Shown: positions 1 to 7,062 of the stretch, in pieces
Numbering within the stretch: position 1 is the first letter of the stretch
How the letters are laid out: the number at the start of each line of letters is the position of its first letter
Source of the DNA: Lachnospiraceae bacterium
Lineage (GTDB): Bacteria > Bacillota > Clostridia > Lachnospirales > Lachnospiraceae
Assembly (NCBI GenBank): GCA_016282215.1
Contig: JAEEKC010000284.1
Span: 1 to 23,476, forward strand
Length of the DNA: 23,476 nt
Direction of reading: 5' to 3'
The notes under the pieces: model-generated
The model's input: the letters and a program-made list of their open reading frames with translations, nothing else
The model's database searches: none
What the model was told of the DNA's origin: nothing
Program-made: the position numbers and the translations under genes

Positions 1-408
1 CCGAATATGGTCAAGTACGTCAATGACATCGCCGGGATCCGTGTGATCTGCTCCTTTACTTCGGATATCTACCGGATCGCAGAAATGCTGATCAGCCAGA
101 ACGATATCAAGGTCGTATCTGTCAAAGATTATATATTAAATCCCAAAGCCAGCGGCTATAAGAGTTATCATCTGATCGTAACGGTGCCCGTCTTTTTGTC
201 GGACAGGATATTGGATGTGAAAGTGGAGATTCAGATCCGTACAGTTGCAATGGACTTTTGGGCTTCGTTGGAGCATAAGATCCATTACAAGTTTGAGGGC
301 AATGCGCCCGAGCATATCCGCCGGGAGCTGGTGGAGTGCGCGATGATGGTATCGGATCTGGATGCGAAGATGCTATCTCTGAACGAAGAAATACAGGCCC
401 TGAAATGA
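1..408 (+). CDS. Small alarmone synthetase, RelQ/YjbM type (5' end outside the window)
   Basis: This is the C-terminal 135 residues of a RelA/SpoT synthetase domain; the open frame enters from the left edge, so the start codon is not visible. Family members transfer pyrophosphate from ATP to GDP or GTP to make (p)ppGpp. The visible part matches my memory of the Bacillus YjbM/RelQ pattern: DIAGIRVIC near the left edge, SGYKSYHLI, the EIQIRT strand with acidic substrate-site residues, then FWASLEHKIHYK and a C-terminal helix ending in LDAKMLSLNEEI. The protein stops soon after the synthetase domain and has no TGS or ACT domain. That points to a small stand-alone synthetase (about 210 residues in the family) and not a long Rel. 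Whether it lacks an N-terminal hydrolase domain cannot be seen here. The RelP (YwaC) subfamily is the main alternative. Confidence 0.85.
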   Translation, partial: PNMVKYVNDIAGIRVICSFTSDIYRIAEMLISQNDIKVVSVKDYILNPKASGYKSYHLIVTVPVFLSDRILDVKVEIQIRTVAMDFWASLEHKIHYKFEGNAPEHIRRELVECAMMVSDLDAKMLSLNEEIQALK

Positions 409-413
409 GGAGT

Positions 414-439
414 GCCGCGAAGCCTTTCGGCCCCGCGGC
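414..439 (+). terminator. GC-rich hairpin after the alarmone synthetase, weak terminator candidate
   Basis: Six base pairs, GCCGCG (414-419) with CGCGGC (434-439), enclose a smaller GCC/GGC stem (422-424 with 429-431). The hairpin begins 6 nt after the stop codon. The sequence after it is A-rich and not T-rich, so it lacks the U-tract of a standard intrinsic terminator. It may still stabilise the 3' end or act weakly. Confidence 0.35.
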
Positions 440-452
440 TATTATGAAAAAA

Positions 453-498
453 ATATCTTTGAGTAAGTCTAAGAGGAGGATTTCTTACTTGAGGATAT
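453..498 (+). other. Long imperfect RNA hairpin in the leader region, with an SD-like loop
   Basis: Positions 453-467 can pair with 484-498 as 15 consecutive RNA pairs, three of them G-U (458/493, 460/491, 461/490). The loop is 16 nt (468-483) and contains GAGGAGGA (473-480), a strong ribosome-binding-like sequence with no credible gene behind it. The only frame starts at TTG 489 and stops after four codons. The element lies in the 224-nt gap before the coiled-coil gene. Its function is unknown. Confidence 0.4.
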
Positions 499-517
499 CT
501 TAGCAAACGGATATGAA
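489..517 (+). promoter_or_regulatory. Weak sigma-A promoter candidate for the coiled-coil gene
   Basis: TTGAGG (489-494), a 17-nt spacer and TATGAA (512-517) form a mediocre sigma-A match in the AT-rich gap before the gene at 633. The -35 overlaps the right arm of the hairpin at 453-498. No better promoter is visible in this gap, but the match is weak. Confidence 0.25.
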
Positions 518-584
518 TAAAATATGAACGGGCTGTAAACATTAAGTAAATATAACCAAAAGCATAGAAGAAAAACCAAAAACG

Positions 585-601
585 TTGTGCATATTGCACA
601 A
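585..601 (+). promoter_or_regulatory. Perfect 7-bp palindrome in the leader, candidate operator
   Basis: TTGTGCA (585-591), a TAT spacer (592-594) and TGCACAA (595-601) form a perfect dyad. It lies 31 nt before the ATG of the coiled-coil gene and 19 nt before its AGGAGG. The dyad symmetry and its position between the promoter candidate and the ribosome site suit a repressor site. It could also fold as a short hairpin. Confidence 0.4.
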
Positions 602-632
602 AAACAAGCGAAAACGATTCAGGAGGACGGGC

Positions 633-1865
633 ATGGACAATTTTATGGATAAGCTTTCAAACAGGTTTCATGCAGGAGAACTGATCCGCGCAAACGGGGA
701 AGCGGAAGCAAAACAGATGCAGAGCTTAAAGGATGCAAATGAGCAGCAGGCGCAGGTGATCAGTGAGGTCAGACGTCTGAACTTAAAGACCGCGGAGATA
801 TCGGAACAGATCTCTCAGATGGCAGCGGCCAGTATCGAAAAAATTGAGGAATACAAGGCGGCCATGGAAGCAGCGCAGCCCGGGCAGGACGCTCAGCAGG
901 CAGCACAGTCGCAGGATATGGATCGCGGTTCCGGCTGGGAAACCGAGATCTATCAGGGCATGAGCCAGATGCATATGGAGCTGCAGACCATCGAAAGCCT
1001 CGAGAGTTCCCTGATGGCATTCCAGGAAAGCCAGACAGAGCAGAATGCCAAGCTTGCTGCGCTGATGCAGCAGTCGCTGGATAACCAGAACAAGCCTACC
1101 AGTTGGCAGACTGAGGTATGGCAGAGCATGTCGCTTTTGCAGCAGCAGCTCCAGAATGTGGAAAATCTGGCAAGCTCTCAGGCAGCGCTGCAGGAGCAAC
1201 TGCAGACTGCACAGTCCTATTTTCAGGAGCAGGTTCAGCGAACCCAGGAAGAATTTGCAAAGCAGCAGCAGGAGCAGAACGAGCAGATCATTGCAAAGCT
1301 TGCGGATGATAAAGCACAGATCGAGCAGATGGGTAAAGACCTCGGAGAGCAGATCAGAAGCGTGCAGGAAAAATCTGCCGGTCCGGAGAAACCCGGCTTT
1401 GTGTATGAGATCGAGGCAATCCTTTCTGAGATTGAAAACACGGAAAATAAGACAGGCGCAGAGATCAACGGAAAGCTGGATGAGCTGATCGCACAGTCGG
1501 GTCAGACTGATTACAGCGCGCTGGAAAAGCAGATTTCCGATACGCTCGATATCAAAAACCGCGCTACGGCGGAATCCCTTTCCCAGATCAAGGAGCTGGT
1601 AGTCGGCCTTCGTGTTTATCTGGATGAAGTGGAAAAGAGATGCGAAGAGTTTGTCCATAAAGAGGATGTGAAGGTTTACCGCAATGTTCAGGCCAGCGTC
1701 ATGGAGACGGTCAGCGGCAGGACAAGGGATCTTGGCGACCGCATCGAGGGTATGGAGAAACGGGTTGAGAAGCAGAAGGGCATGAAGGGGCTGATGGTCA
1801 TTACCATGCTGCTGTCGCTGGCATCCGTGGTTCTTTCGGTGCTGCAGATTCTGCATATACTGTAA
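633..1865 (+). CDS. Tail-anchored coiled-coil protein with an internal duplication, function unknown
   Basis: The protein has 410 residues. The ATG at 633 is chosen because AGGAGG (621-626) lies 6 nt before it; the frame can be extended to a TTG at 585, but that adds residues over the palindrome. Most of the protein is Gln/Glu/Ala-rich and looks like long coiled coil. It contains a duplication: GWETEIYQGMSQ from residue 101 recurs as SWQTEVWQSMSL from residue 157, a 56-residue period. The last about 23 residues (LMVITMLLSLASVVLSVL) form one hydrophobic helix with almost nothing after it, preceded by KRVEKQKGMKG. This suggests a C-terminal membrane anchor with the body in the cytoplasm. I recognise no catalytic motif and no named family. 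A structural or chemoreceptor-like role is possible, but no methyl-accepting signature is visible. Confidence 0.8.
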   Translation: MDNFMDKLSNRFHAGELIRANGEAEAKQMQSLKDANEQQAQVISEVRRLNLKTAEISEQISQMAAASIEKIEEYKAAMEAAQPGQDAQQAAQSQDMDRGSGWETEIYQGMSQMHMELQTIESLESSLMAFQESQTEQNAKLAALMQQSLDNQNKPTSWQTEVWQSMSLLQQQLQNVENLASSQAALQEQLQTAQSYFQEQVQRTQEEFAKQQQEQNEQIIAKLADDKAQIEQMGKDLGEQIRSVQEKSAGPEKPGFVYEIEAILSEIENTENKTGAEINGKLDELIAQSGQTDYSALEKQISDTLDIKNRATAESLSQIKELVVGLRVYLDEVEKRCEEFVHKEDVKVYRNVQASVMETVSGRTRDLGDRIEGMEKRVEKQKGMKGLMVITMLLSLASVVLSVLQILHIL

Positions 1866-1930
1866 AATACCCCTCATCTTGTTCGTTCATCATGTGGGAA
1901 ATCATTAATTGGTTTTCAAGGATTGTTACA

Positions 1931-3496
1931 ATGCACTACATAACGCGTTACCACAACAGAATGAAGTATCTTCGCTATAAAACAGCCGCTTTGACATTTG
2001 TCTTAGCGCTGTTTTTTGTGCCGGGATTTACCATGCCGCGCGTCGGCGGTGAAAGCGTGTTTGAGGTCATGGTCAACGGGCAGACTGTCGGCAGGCTCCG
2101 GGACGGCGAAAGGGCACAGGAACTGCTTTTGACAGCCAGGAAGAACATCGCGGCAGCTTCCGCTGAGCAGTTTTTGGCGGATGCAGATCTGTATGTGGAA
2201 GGCAGGGTTGATAATTTTGCGCATTTTTCCACGGACGAAGAAATGATCGCAGCGATGGAAGAGGTTTTGAAAGCGGGCGCGATCCGCACCGATAAACCTG
2301 CCTGGTCTGTGAAGGTGGGACGCATGATGGTCAGCCTTCGGGATTTAGATCAGGTGCGGCAGGCTCTGCAGCGGGCGGCGGACACCTATCAGGACGGCGA
2401 GCAGTTTTTGGTAACCCTGAAGGGGGATGACGACAGGCAGGTCAGTGTGCTGACGGCGCAAACCCTGGCGGCGAAGGAAACGGAAAAAGAGAGCGTTCTG
2501 ACAACAGTCGGATCAGGCGATGACATCGGCACTGAGGGACTTTCGGATCTTCCTTCTGGAACCGGCTTTGCGGGCTTTGATTACGGCCTGAAGGAGCTGT
2601 ATTTTGCTACAAAAGTCGAGGTGGCGGAATCCTATCTGTCCGATGATCAGCTGCTTGGCGTGGATGAGGCAGCGGATAAACTGACAAAGCTGTGGCAGGA
2701 GGAGAAGATCTATAAGGTCAAAAGCGGTGATACGCTTTCCGAGATCGCCATCGAAACCGATACGCCCCTCGATGAGCTGATCGCCTTAAACAGCAGCCTT
2801 GAGGATGAAAATTCTACGATCCGGGAAGGGCAGGAGCTGATCACGACTTCGGCCGTTCCGACATTATCCATTGGCAGGGTGGAGGAACTGTACTACGAAG
2901 AGGATTATGAGGCAGAGATCGAATATATCTATAACGATGACTGGTATACGACGGATAAAGAGACAAGGCAGCAGCCTTCGGCAGGACACCGGAAGGTAGC
3001 GGCGAAGAAGACGTATCTCAATGATGAGGAAGTGTCAACGGAGATTCTGAAGGAAGAGGTGACTTATCCGGCTGTGCCGAAGATCGTTGAGATCGGGACG
3101 AAAGTTCCGCCGACCTATATCAAGCCGATCTCCGGCGGACGCATTTCATCACCTTTCGGCCGCAGAAAAGCGCCGAAGAAGGGTGCGTCCACCTACCATA
3201 AAGGAATCGACTGGGCAACGCCTGTGGGCACAGCCGTTGTGGCTTCCTCCGGCGGTGTTGTGGAACGTGCCGGCTGGGGCAGCGGCTATGGTTATGTGGT
3301 TTATATCAATCATGCTGATGGCAGACAGACGCGCTACGGCCACCTGTCCAAGATCCTGGTAAAACCGGGTGAGAGAGTGTCCCAGGGTCAGAAGATCGCC
3401 CTGTCAGGTAATACGGGACGAAGCACCGGACCGCACATCCACTTCGAGATGCTGATTGGAGGAACGGCTGTGAATCCATTAAACTACCTAAACTAA
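1931..3496 (+). CDS. Exported LysM-G5-M23 peptidoglycan endopeptidase
   Basis: Predicted cell-wall hydrolase of 521 residues. After a short basic segment there is a hydrophobic signal or anchor (TAALTFVLALFFVPGF). An uncharacterised extracytoplasmic region follows, then a LysM domain at about residues 260-305 (YKVKSGDTLSEIA), a G5-like segment at about 345-393, and a C-terminal M23 (LytM) peptidase. The zinc ligands are visible: H423 and D427 in HKGID, H471 in GHLS, and HIH at 502-504. M23 enzymes cut peptide cross-bridges or stems, and LysM and G5 bind wall glycan. The start at ATG 1931 has AAGGA 9 nt upstream; the longer ATG at 1892 has no ribosome site, and ATG 1961 is also possible. The gene lies 65 nt after the coiled-coil gene and may share its transcript. 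Its stop interlocks with that of feoB on the other strand. Confidence 0.9.
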   Translation: MHYITRYHNRMKYLRYKTAALTFVLALFFVPGFTMPRVGGESVFEVMVNGQTVGRLRDGERAQELLLTARKNIAAASAEQFLADADLYVEGRVDNFAHFSTDEEMIAAMEEVLKAGAIRTDKPAWSVKVGRMMVSLRDLDQVRQALQRAADTYQDGEQFLVTLKGDDDRQVSVLTAQTLAAKETEKESVLTTVGSGDDIGTEGLSDLPSGTGFAGFDYGLKELYFATKVEVAESYLSDDQLLGVDEAADKLTKLWQEEKIYKVKSGDTLSEIAIETDTPLDELIALNSSLEDENSTIREGQELITTSAVPTLSIGRVEELYYEEDYEAEIEYIYNDDWYTTDKETRQQPSAGHRKVAAKKTYLNDEEVSTEILKEEVTYPAVPKIVEIGTKVPPTYIKPISGGRISSPFGRRKAPKKGASTYHKGIDWATPVGTAVVASSGGVVERAGWGSGYGYVVYINHADGRQTRYGHLSKILVKPGERVSQGQKIALSGNTGRSTGPHIHFEMLIGGTAVNPLNYLN

Positions 3497-5874
3497 AAAA
3501 CCAAATTCATGATCACCGCAGCGACCCACGCTACAAAGCATTGCCACAGCACGACACTGAGAGCCCAGCGTCTTCCCATCTCTCTTCGGATGGAGGCAAC
3601 GGCGGCCACGCAGGGCGTATAGAGAAGCGAGAATACCAAAAGTGCGGCAGCGGCGCCGGAAGAGAGCGAAGAAGTGATATCCCCGGGAAACAGGATCTCC
3701 ATGGTAGAAACCACGCTTTCCTTGGCCAGAAAACCGCTGATCAGGGAAGTGCAGATCCGCCAGTCGCCAAGGCCTGCGGGTGCCATGACCGGTGCCATCC
3801 AGCCGGCGATGATGGCCAGGATGCTTTGACTTTGATCGTTGACCAGATTGAAATGCGGATCCAGGCTCTGGAGGAGCCAGATCACGATGGTGGCGATCAG
3901 GATGACGGTGAAGGCACGCTGCAAAAAGTCCTTCGCTTTTTCCCATAAAAGCTGGCTGACGTTTTTTACACCCGGCATGCGGTAATTCGGCAGTTCCATA
4001 ACGAAGGGAACTGCTTCGCCGCGGAACAGGGTGCGTTTAAATACGAGCGCGATCAAAACCGCGATCAGAATACCGCCAAAGTAAAGCCCTATCATGATGA
4101 GGGCTTTATATTTTGGGAAAAAGGCATCAACGAAAAATGCATAGATCGGCAGCTTGGCACTGCAGCTCATAAAAGGCGTCAGCAGTATCGTCATCTTGCG
4201 GTCCCGCTCACTGGGAAGGGTGCGGGTGGACATGACGGCGGGAACTGTGCAGCCGAACCCGATAAGCATGGGGACGATGCTCCGGCCGGAAAGCCCGATG
4301 CGGCGGAGTAGCTTGTCCATGAAAAAAGCAACCCTGGCGATATAGCCGGAATCCTCCAAAAGCGAGAGGAAAAAGAAGAGTGTGACGATGATGGGAACAA
4401 AGGAAAGCACGCTTCCCACACCGGCAAAGATTCCTTTAATGATCAGGGAATGCAGCACCTCATTGACGTTTCCCCTTGTCAGGAGGCTGTCAACGGCAAC
4501 GGTCAGCGAATCGATGCCGGTTTCTAAAAGCCCCTGCAATGTTCCGCCGATGACATGGAAGGTCAGGAAGAAGACTGCAAACATGATCACAATAAAGAAC
4601 GGGATCGCAGTCCATTTTCCGGTCAGGATCTGATCGATCTTTTCGCTGCGAAGGCTCTCTTTGCTTTTGGCCGGCTTTCTGACGCACCGTAAGCAGATCC
4701 TTGCGATAAAAGCATATCGCATATCCGCAATGGCAGCGCTGCGGTCAAGCTGTCTTTCGTTTTCCATCTGCAAAACAATATGTTCCATGGTTTCCGTTTC
4801 GTTTTTATCCAGAGACAGACCGGAGAGGACCAGTTCATCGTTCTCGATCACTTTCGCTGCTGCAAAGCGCACTGGAAGGGCAGCTTCTTTGGCGTGATCC
4901 TCGATCAGGTGGGCAACGGCATGGATGCAGCGGTGTACGGCGCCACCGTGGTCATTCTCGTCACAAAAATCCTGCCGCAGGGGTTTTTCGCGATAATGCG
5001 CCACATGGATGGCATGGGCGATCAGCTCGTCGATGCCCTGGTTTTTTGCTGCGGAGATCGGAACGACGGGAACACCGAGGGCGGCTTCCATTTCGTTGAT
5101 ATCAATGGTACCGCCGTTGGCGCGGATCTCGTCCATCATATTCAGGGCAACCACCATGGGAATGTTCATTTCCAGAAGCTGCATGGTCAGATAGAGGTTG
5201 CGTTCGATGTTGGTGGCATCCACGATATTGATGATGGCCTTCGGTTTTTCATGTAAAACAAAATTGCGGGACACGATCTCTTCCTTGCTGTAAGGAGACA
5301 TGGAATAGATGCCCGGCAGGTCGGTAACAAGGGTGCCCGGATGTCCGATGATGGCGCCGTCTTTGCGGTCTACCGTGACACCGGGGAAGTTGCCCACGTG
5401 CTGGTTGGAACCGGTGAGCCGGTTAAAAAGAGTGGTCTTGCCGCTGTTCTGATTGCCAACCAGGGCAAAGGTCAGAAGCGTGTCCTCCGGCAGCGGATCA
5501 CCGCTTCCTTTCGGATGAAAACGGCCGCCCTCGCCGAGACCGGGATGATGGGTTTTGCCGGAAGGAGTTTTAGCGGATCTCAGGGGTTTCGCCCCGTTTT
5601 CCGTCTCGGTGCCGTCATTTGTTCTTTTCGGTATGTCGTCAGCTGCCCCGGCGGGCTGAGCGATCTCGATCTTGGCGGCATCTTCCAGCCGCAGCGTCAG
5701 TTCATAGCCGTGGATCAACAGTTCCACCGGATCACCCAGCGGTGCGTATTTCACTACGGTAACCTCAACGCCGGGGATCATGCCCATATCCAAAAAGTGC
5801 TGGCGCAGCGCACCTTCGCCGCCGACTTTGGTGATCAAAGCGGACTGTCCGATCTTCAGGTCCTGTATTGTCAT
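3493..5874 (-). CDS. feoB: Ferrous iron transporter, FeoA-FeoB fusion
   Basis: Fe(II) uptake protein of the cytoplasmic membrane, 793 residues. An N-terminal FeoA (SH3-like) domain (about residues 1-75, MTIQDLKIGQSALITKVGG onward) joins through a Gly/Pro/Lys-rich linker to FeoB. The G domain shows G1 GNQNSGKT (140-147), the switch segment VGNFPGVTVDRK, G3 DLPG (185-188) and G4 NMMD (245-248). The Gate-type membrane region begins near KWTAIPFFIVIMFAVFF and includes GCTVPAVMSTRTL. FeoB imports Fe2+ with the G domain regulating transport; FeoA is usually a separate small partner. ATG 5874 is chosen because AAGGAG lies 9 nt upstream; a TTG 13 codons earlier extends the frame with poorer support. 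The gene is monocistronic here and sits behind a strong promoter overlapped by a metal-repressor-like palindrome. Confidence 0.95.
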   Translation of the reverse strand: MTIQDLKIGQSALITKVGGEGALRQHFLDMGMIPGVEVTVVKYAPLGDPVELLIHGYELTLRLEDAAKIEIAQPAGAADDIPKRTNDGTETENGAKPLRSAKTPSGKTHHPGLGEGGRFHPKGSGDPLPEDTLLTFALVGNQNSGKTTLFNRLTGSNQHVGNFPGVTVDRKDGAIIGHPGTLVTDLPGIYSMSPYSKEEIVSRNFVLHEKPKAIINIVDATNIERNLYLTMQLLEMNIPMVVALNMMDEIRANGGTIDINEMEAALGVPVVPISAAKNQGIDELIAHAIHVAHYREKPLRQDFCDENDHGGAVHRCIHAVAHLIEDHAKEAALPVRFAAAKVIENDELVLSGLSLDKNETETMEHIVLQMENERQLDRSAAIADMRYAFIARICLRCVRKPAKSKESLRSEKIDQILTGKWTAIPFFIVIMFAVFFLTFHVIGGTLQGLLETGIDSLTVAVDSLLTRGNVNEVLHSLIIKGIFAGVGSVLSFVPIIVTLFFFLSLLEDSGYIARVAFFMDKLLRRIGLSGRSIVPMLIGFGCTVPAVMSTRTLPSERDRKMTILLTPFMSCSAKLPIYAFFVDAFFPKYKALIMIGLYFGGILIAVLIALVFKRTLFRGEAVPFVMELPNYRMPGVKNVSQLLWEKAKDFLQRAFTVILIATIVIWLLQSLDPHFNLVNDQSQSILAIIAGWMAPVMAPAGLGDWRICTSLISGFLAKESVVSTMEILFPGDITSSLSSGAAAALLVFSLLYTPCVAAVASIRREMGRRWALSVVLWQCFVAWVAAVIMNLVF

Positions 5875-5943
5875 GTCAGTTTGCTCCTTGCTGCTTTTTT
5901 CATAATCTTTCAAAGAGTTGTTTGAAGCTTATTTTTCATAGTG

Positions 5944-5959
5944 GTTAGCCTTGGCTAAC
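5944..5959 (-). promoter_or_regulatory. Palindromic operator at feoAB, DtxR/IdeR/MntR-like
   Basis: GTTAGCC-TT-GGCTAAC is a perfect 7-bp dyad. It resembles the TTAG...CTAA core of known DtxR/IdeR boxes (TTAGGTTAGSCTAACCTAA, from established knowledge). On the minus strand it overlaps the -10 box by two bases and covers the expected transcription start. A bound repressor would block feoAB. The repressor gene is not in the window. Confidence 0.65.
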
Positions 5960-5986
5960 TATAATTCCAACCCCGTTTTTTGTCAA
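5958..5986 (-). promoter_or_regulatory. Sigma-A promoter of feoAB
   Basis: On the minus strand: TTGACA (plus coordinates 5981-5986), a 17-nt spacer (5964-5980) and TATAGT (5958-5963). The -35 is a perfect match and the spacing is ideal. The start point should fall near 5951, giving a leader of about 75 nt to the ATG at 5874. Confidence 0.85.
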
Positions 5987-6022
5987 GAGCGGCGGGAAAT
6001 GATGATGATACCCTCATGATCC

Positions 6023-6039
6023 GGTTTTGTCGCAAAACC
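6023..6039. other. 7-bp hairpin in the feoAB-truA divergent gap
   Basis: GGTTTTG (6023-6029), TCG loop and CAAAACC (6033-6039) form a perfect inverted repeat. It is followed by a T/G-rich stretch (GTGTGTTTTG) on the plus strand, but no plus-strand gene ends before it, so a terminator role is hard to justify. It could be a binding site between the two divergent promoters. Confidence 0.3.
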
Positions 6040-6066
6040 TGTGTGTTTTGTTATAAAAGTTCCTGT

Positions 6067-6095
6067 TTGCACTGCGGGAAGAAAAATGGTAGAAT
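6067..6095 (+). promoter_or_regulatory. Sigma-A promoter of truA
   Basis: TTGCAC (6067-6072), a 17-nt spacer (6073-6089) and TAGAAT (6090-6095). Ideal spacing and five of six -10 matches. Transcription would start near 6102, about 40 nt before the GTG at 6142. Confidence 0.75.
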
Positions 6096-6141
6096 AGGAA
6101 TAGCGTTTTAATATGGGTTTTTATGCAATTTGGAGAAGGAT

Positions 6142-6939
6142 GTGAGTAAACGAATTCTGTTGACGGTTGCCTATGACGGAACGGCGTACAGCGGGTGGCA
6201 GATCCAGCCGCAGGGAAAGACTGTCGAAGGAACCCTGAACGATGCGCTGTCGCAGCTCCTGGGGCAGGAAACGCAGGTGATCGGCGCCAGCCGGACAGAT
6301 GCCGGCGTACATGCACTCGGAAACAGGGCGGTTTTTGATACAACCTCCATGATCCCGGCGGAAAAGTTTTCCTATGCCTTAAACCGCTATCTGCCGCAGG
6401 ATATCAGGATCACCGCATCCAAACAGGTGCCGGAGGATTTTCATCCGAGAAAAGTAAACTGCGAAAAGACATACGTTTACCGAATTTTTAACGCGCCTTT
6501 CCCGGATCCCATCAGGCGGCTTTACAGTCATTTTACCTATGTGCCGCTGAATGTGGAAAAGATGAAAGAAGCGGCGCAACACTTTGTCGGGACGATGGAC
6601 TTTGCGGCAGTTTCGACTTTTAAGCCGGAAGTGGAATCGACGGTGCGTACTATCATGCAGATCACGGTGGAAGCGCAGGCAGAGACGACGGGACCGGCAG
6701 AAAAGAAGCATGCCGGCATGATCACCATCACCGTCAGAGGCAACGGATTTTTATATCATATGGTGCGGATCATCGCGGGTACGCTGATCGACGTGGGCTG
6801 CGGCAGGTTAGAGCCGGAGCAGATCCCACTGATCCTGGAAACGAAAGATCGTGAGAAAGCCGGCCAGACGGCGCCCGCCTGCGGACTGACGCTGCAGGAG
6901 ATTGTGTTTATCCCGGAGCCGGAGATAGAAAGCGACTGA
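6142..6939 (+). CDS. truA: tRNA pseudouridine(38-40) synthase TruA
   Basis: Cytoplasmic tRNA-modifying enzyme of 265 residues that isomerises uridines 38-40 of the anticodon arm to pseudouridine. The family signatures are clear: AYDGTAYSGWQIQ near the N terminus, the catalytic loop GASRTDAGVHALGN with the nucleophilic aspartate at residue 53, RKVNCEKTYVYRI, FVGTMDFAAVS, and the C-terminal NGFLYHMVRIIAGTLIDVG. The length is normal for bacterial TruA. GTG 6142 is chosen because GGAG (6132-6135) sits 6 nt upstream; a TTG at 6130 would add four residues and bury that site. The gene has its own promoter and runs divergently from feoAB. No hairpin terminator is visible after it, only the repeat-bearing gap before the serpin. 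Confidence 0.95.
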   Translation: MSKRILLTVAYDGTAYSGWQIQPQGKTVEGTLNDALSQLLGQETQVIGASRTDAGVHALGNRAVFDTTSMIPAEKFSYALNRYLPQDIRITASKQVPEDFHPRKVNCEKTYVYRIFNAPFPDPIRRLYSHFTYVPLNVEKMKEAAQHFVGTMDFAAVSTFKPEVESTVRTIMQITVEAQAETTGPAEKKHAGMITITVRGNGFLYHMVRIIAGTLIDVGCGRLEPEQIPLILETKDREKAGQTAPACGLTLQEIVFIPEPEIESD

Positions 6940-6951
6940 TCAATTTACAAC

Positions 6952-7048
6952 AAAGTCCGATATGACAAAGTGATGGAATAAAACGAGTGATCAATATACA
7001 ATATAAAGTCCGGTAGAAAAACACGGCGTCGAAGGATACCGGTCAATT
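6952..7048 (+). repeat. Intergenic repeat, tandem pair before the serpin gene
   Basis: Two copies of a roughly 44-nt element at 6952-6995 and 7005-7048, offset 53 nt. Each begins AAAGTCCG(A/G)TA, continues through an A-rich or ACGG part, and ends with a (G)TCAAT-type tail; the first has ACGAGTGATCAAT. The second copy ends directly before the GGGGAG ribosome site. Related copies stand before the GGDEF, binding-protein and galE genes. Confidence 0.6.
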
Positions 7049-7062
7049 GGGGAGACGATGAT

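Noticed and set aside
489..503. Four-codon leader peptide (TTG AGG ATA TCT TAG) after the loop GAGGAGGA
   Set aside because: Too short and unsupported to call a gene; noted only as part of the hairpin element.
783..1877. Long minus-strand frame of 364 codons opposite the coiled-coil gene
   Set aside because: It mirrors the Gln/Glu-rich plus-strand gene as Leu/His/Cys-rich sequence, has no recognisable domain, and the plus-strand gene has a strong ribosome site.
6023..6039. GGTTTTG-TCG-CAAAACC as an intrinsic terminator
   Set aside because: It lies between two divergent promoters, so no transcript needs to end there; kept only as a hairpin.
6940..7062. Sigma-28 (FliA) promoters within the repeat (TCCGATA resembling GCCGATAA)
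   Set aside because: No TAAA-type -35 occurs at the right distance in most copies, and no motility gene is nearby.
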